Notes under the pieces: generated by a model | The model's input: only the letters and a program-made list of their open reading frames with translations | What the model was told of the DNA's origin: nothing | Database searches by the model: none | Made by a program: the position numbers and the translations under genes | NCBI GenBank assembly: GCA_012295275.1 | Contig: CM022672.1 | Location: forward strand, 31,079,527 to 31,089,526 | From: Chrysomallon squamiferum | Lineage: Eukaryota > Mollusca > Gastropoda > Neomphalida > Peltospiridae | Direction: 5' to 3' | Length of the DNA stretch: 10,000 bases | Shown: positions 8,103 through 10,000 of the stretch, one piece after another | Layout of the letters: each line of letters opens with the position of its first letter | Numbering within the stretch: the first letter of the stretch is position 1

Positions 8103-8597
8103 CTGAAACATGAAGTAAGAAACACACACAGAGATATTTATTTGTCACAAACTGAGTATTGGAGTATTAGCATGATTTCAGTTTCATAATTTAGTTATAA
8201 ATCAAGTACTGCAGTTTTGGCTTTATTATTTTAACTGGATAATTTAGCGGATTTTTTTAATACACTGAGTACTGGAGTATTTTGTAGATATTGTTTATAA
8301 ACTGAGTGCTGGACCACTGGCATTATTTTAATTAGGTAATTCAGTTTTTATGATTTATATAAAAGATAAGCATATTATTGATTTGGCTCTATTCTTTAAA
8401 AAAAATCCCCAAAAATCAGAATGGACACTTTCTTTTGCCAGAGTCATGATCTAAAACATGAAAAAAAATTCCACAGAGCTATTATTAGATTTTTTTTAAT
8501 TAGTTAATTCATTTATTAGCATTATTTTAATCAGTTTATATTTTTTATTCTGATTTATTACAAAATGAGATTATTTGTGGATTTGGCTGTAAATTAC
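8103..8597 (-). repeat. intron made of diverged tandem blocks of about 150-200 bp, including a copy of its own 3' splice site
   Basis: Several short motifs recur in the same order. ACTGAGTA/GTGGAGTATT-like text occurs near 8152, 8263 and 8299. GCATTATTTTAAT is at 8319 and 8519, with a weaker match at 8170. TTTGGCT is at 8215, 8381 and 8581. CACAGAG followed by an A/T stretch is at 8128 and 8473. The clearest pair is the acceptor CATGTTTCAG|ATCAGGACTC at 8103 and CATGTTTTAG|ATCATGACTC at 8451. Divergence is high, so unit borders are approximate. Confidence 0.6.
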
Positions 8598-8765
8598 CTT
8601 TTCTCCAAATATAAAGAATGGAGAAGGAAATCGTGTTTCGTAATTTGTGCAGTTGACTGAGGACTTGTGTACCAGTGCACTCTTTCCTTCTGTCGTGATC
8701 ACCTTCCTCTTCTCCTTGTGGTAGCAGACGTTCGGATACAGGCCCAGACACAGCAGAGTGATCGC
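8598..8765 (-). CDS. DHX9: DHX9 orthologue, internal exon with the [13 protein letters not shown] block
   Basis: This exon has 168 bases, exactly 56 codons, entering and leaving in phase 0. The acceptor is TACTTCAG just right of 8765 and the donor is AAG|GTAATT at 8598. The peptide carries [31 protein letters not shown] and [12 protein letters not shown] in that order. All three blocks are near-identical to DHX9 and are characteristic of this subfamily rather than of other DEAH helicases, so this exon is the strongest evidence for the gene's identity. It encodes the central part of the OB fold, where family structures show RNA contacts by the basic HKEKRK stretch. Its acceptor is the first unit of a 32-bp minisatellite filling most of the upstream intron. 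An ORF can be extended past both splice sites into intron, but the extensions show no similarity to the family. Confidence 0.95.
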
Positions 8766-8766
8766 C

Positions 8767-9588
8767 TGAAGTACACAGCAGATGTTTTCATTAACTTCAT
8801 AAACATACAGCAGACTTTTCATCAACTTCATAAATATACAGCTGACATTTTCATTAACTTCATAAATATACAGTGACATTTTCATTAACTTCATAAATAT
8901 ACAGCTGACATTTTCATTAACTTCATAAATATATAGCAGACATTTTCATTAACTTCATAAATATACAGCTGACATTTTCATTAACTTCATAAATATACAG
9001 CTGACATTTTCATTAACTTCATAAATATACAGCAGACATTTTCATTAACTTCATAAATATACAGCAGACATTTTCATTAACTTCATAAATATACAGCAGA
9101 CATTTTCATTAACTTCATAAATATACAGCTGACTTTTTCATTAACTTCATAAATATACAGCAAACATTTTCATTAACTTCATAAATATACAGCAGACATT
9201 TTCATTAACTTCATAAATATACAGCTGACATTTTCATTAACTTCATAAATATATGACATTTTCATTAACTTTTTCATTTTAATTTTCATAAATATGACTT
9301 TTTCATTAACTTCATAAACATACAGCAGACATTTTCATTAACTTCATAAACATACAGCAGACATTTTCATTAATTTCATAAATATACAGCAGACATTTTC
9401 ATTAATTTCATAAATATACAGCAGACATTTTCATTAACTACATAAACATACAGCAGACATTTTCATTAATTTCATAAACATAGAGCAGACATTTTCATAA
9501 ATTTCATAAATATACAGCAGACATTTTCATTAATTTCATAAACATACAGCAGACATTTTTTTAATTTCATAAATATATAGCAGACATC
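8767..9588. repeat. 32-bp minisatellite in the intron before exon 8598-8765
   Basis: There are about 26 units of consensus length 32. The core on the + strand is CATTTTCATTAACTTCATAA followed by ATATACAGCAGA. Most spacings are exactly 32 (for example the run from 8942 to 9230), with 29-31 at a few units. Variants include CAGCTGAC for CAGCAGAC throughout the left part. TAATTTC replaces TAACTTC from about 9364 on, and there is a scrambled stretch near 9255-9300. The first unit contains the intron's own 3' splice site. The array fills most of the 1135-bp intron 8766-9900. Confidence 0.95.
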
Positions 9589-9711
9589 TGGATGCGGTTA
9601 TAAAATCTGGTACTCTTACATAAAAAAAATTGGTAGCCATAATACATTTTTAAAAATAAGATATAAAAAGTTAAAAATTTTAAACTGTTTCAATGACTAA
9701 TTTGTTAATAT

Positions 9712-9781
9712 AACACACACACACACACACACAAATGCACTCATGCATGCAACCACACACACACACACACTCTCTCTCTCT
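9712..9781. repeat. compound (AC)n / (TC)n microsatellite
   Basis: Two AC runs (9712-9733 and about 9752-9770) flank a short ATGCACTCATGCATGCAACC interruption, and a TC run follows to 9781. They lie in the intron between exons 9901-10000 and 8598-8765. The rest of that intron outside the repeats shows nothing recognisable. Confidence 0.95.
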
Positions 9782-9900
9782 AATAAAACATAGAATTTTT
9801 CTTATTAATTTTGCTAGTAATCTTGGACTGGTTAGCTAGTTAACAAGGTGTTAATTAAAGGTATTTGTTCTGTTTTAAAACTGTCAGTACAGCTACTTAC

Positions 9901-10000
9901 AATATCCAGTCTTTTGTCTGGCCCACTGAAGTTGAACCCTGTTGGTAAAAGACAATTTTCAGGAAAACCAGAGTTGACTAGAATGTCTCGCAGCTGATTC
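9901..10000 (-). CDS. DHX9: DHX9 / RNA helicase A orthologue, OB-fold exon (5' end cut by window edge)
   Basis: This is the most upstream exon of the gene inside the window; its 5' part lies beyond the right edge. Read on the minus strand from 9999 it gives 33 open codons and ends in phase 0 at 9901, followed by the donor GTAAGT (9895-9900). The peptide contains GFPENCLLPTGFN and ends SGPDKRLDI, which lines up with the DHX9 stretch GFPEDCLL...GPDNNLDV that comes before the conserved [13 protein letters not shown] block. In the family this lies in the OB-fold (OB_NTP_bind) module behind the DExH core, which contacts RNA and helps control unwinding. DHX9 is a nuclear, NTP-dependent 3'-to-5' RNA/DNA helicase acting in transcription, R-loop and dsRNA metabolism and, in flies, dosage compensation. 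The helicase core and double-stranded RNA-binding domains are not in this window. Confidence 0.92.

Noticed and set aside
8545-8751. Minus-strand frame [17 protein letters not shown] and plus-strand frame over 8667-8876
   Set aside because: They are other-frame and antisense shadows of the conserved exon 8598-8765.
8571-8894. 107-codon minus-strand frame starting in repeated [16 protein letters not shown]
   Set aside because: The start is the intronic minisatellite read through the acceptor at 8766; only the part from 8765 down is exon.

Overview
The window is eukaryotic, almost certainly from an invertebrate animal. Short GC-balanced exons with consensus GT..AG splice sites sit in very AT-rich DNA full of homopolymers, microsatellites and minisatellites. 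The one gene I can name is on the minus strand: the 3' part of a DHX9 / RNA helicase A (Drosophila maleless) orthologue. A lophotrochozoan such as a mollusc would fit the repeat-rich, AT-rich introns, but the sequence does not fix the taxon. There is no sign of operons, bacterial genes or CRISPR.

The right half (5619-10000) holds the last five coding exons of the helicase, transcribed right to left: 9901-10000 (cut by the window edge), 8598-8765, 7987-8102, 7271-7465 and 5619-6034. The splice phases join without a gap. The first four give the end of the OB-fold (OB_NTP_bind) module and the helical segment after it. The last gives a short basic Pro/Lys segment followed by a Gly/Arg-rich RGG tail of about 110 residues. 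The spliced frame breaks once, at a run of six C (six G on the coding strand) at 5951-5956. One base must be skipped there to reach the RGG frame; otherwise translation stops at once. This is the most checkable oddity of the window.

Three of the four introns carry tandem repeats beside splice sites. A 32-bp minisatellite of about 26 units (8767-9588) starts at the 3' splice site of exon 8598-8765 and seems to have grown out of it. A 48/65-bp minisatellite (6551-7250) ends about 20 bases from the 5' splice site of exon 7271-7465. The 495-bp intron 8103-8597 contains a second, diverged copy of the 3' splice site of exon 7987-8102.

The left half (1-5618) has no exon that I can defend. Its right end (about 4960-5618) is probably the helicase 3' UTR. 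It also has a good 3' splice-site look-alike with a 19-codon open stretch near 5178-5236. Further left are a compound AGT/ATT trinucleotide array (3366-3990), long A and T homopolymers, a diverged duplication at about 1200-1770, and a three-copy degenerate repeat of about 100 bp at 1-250.
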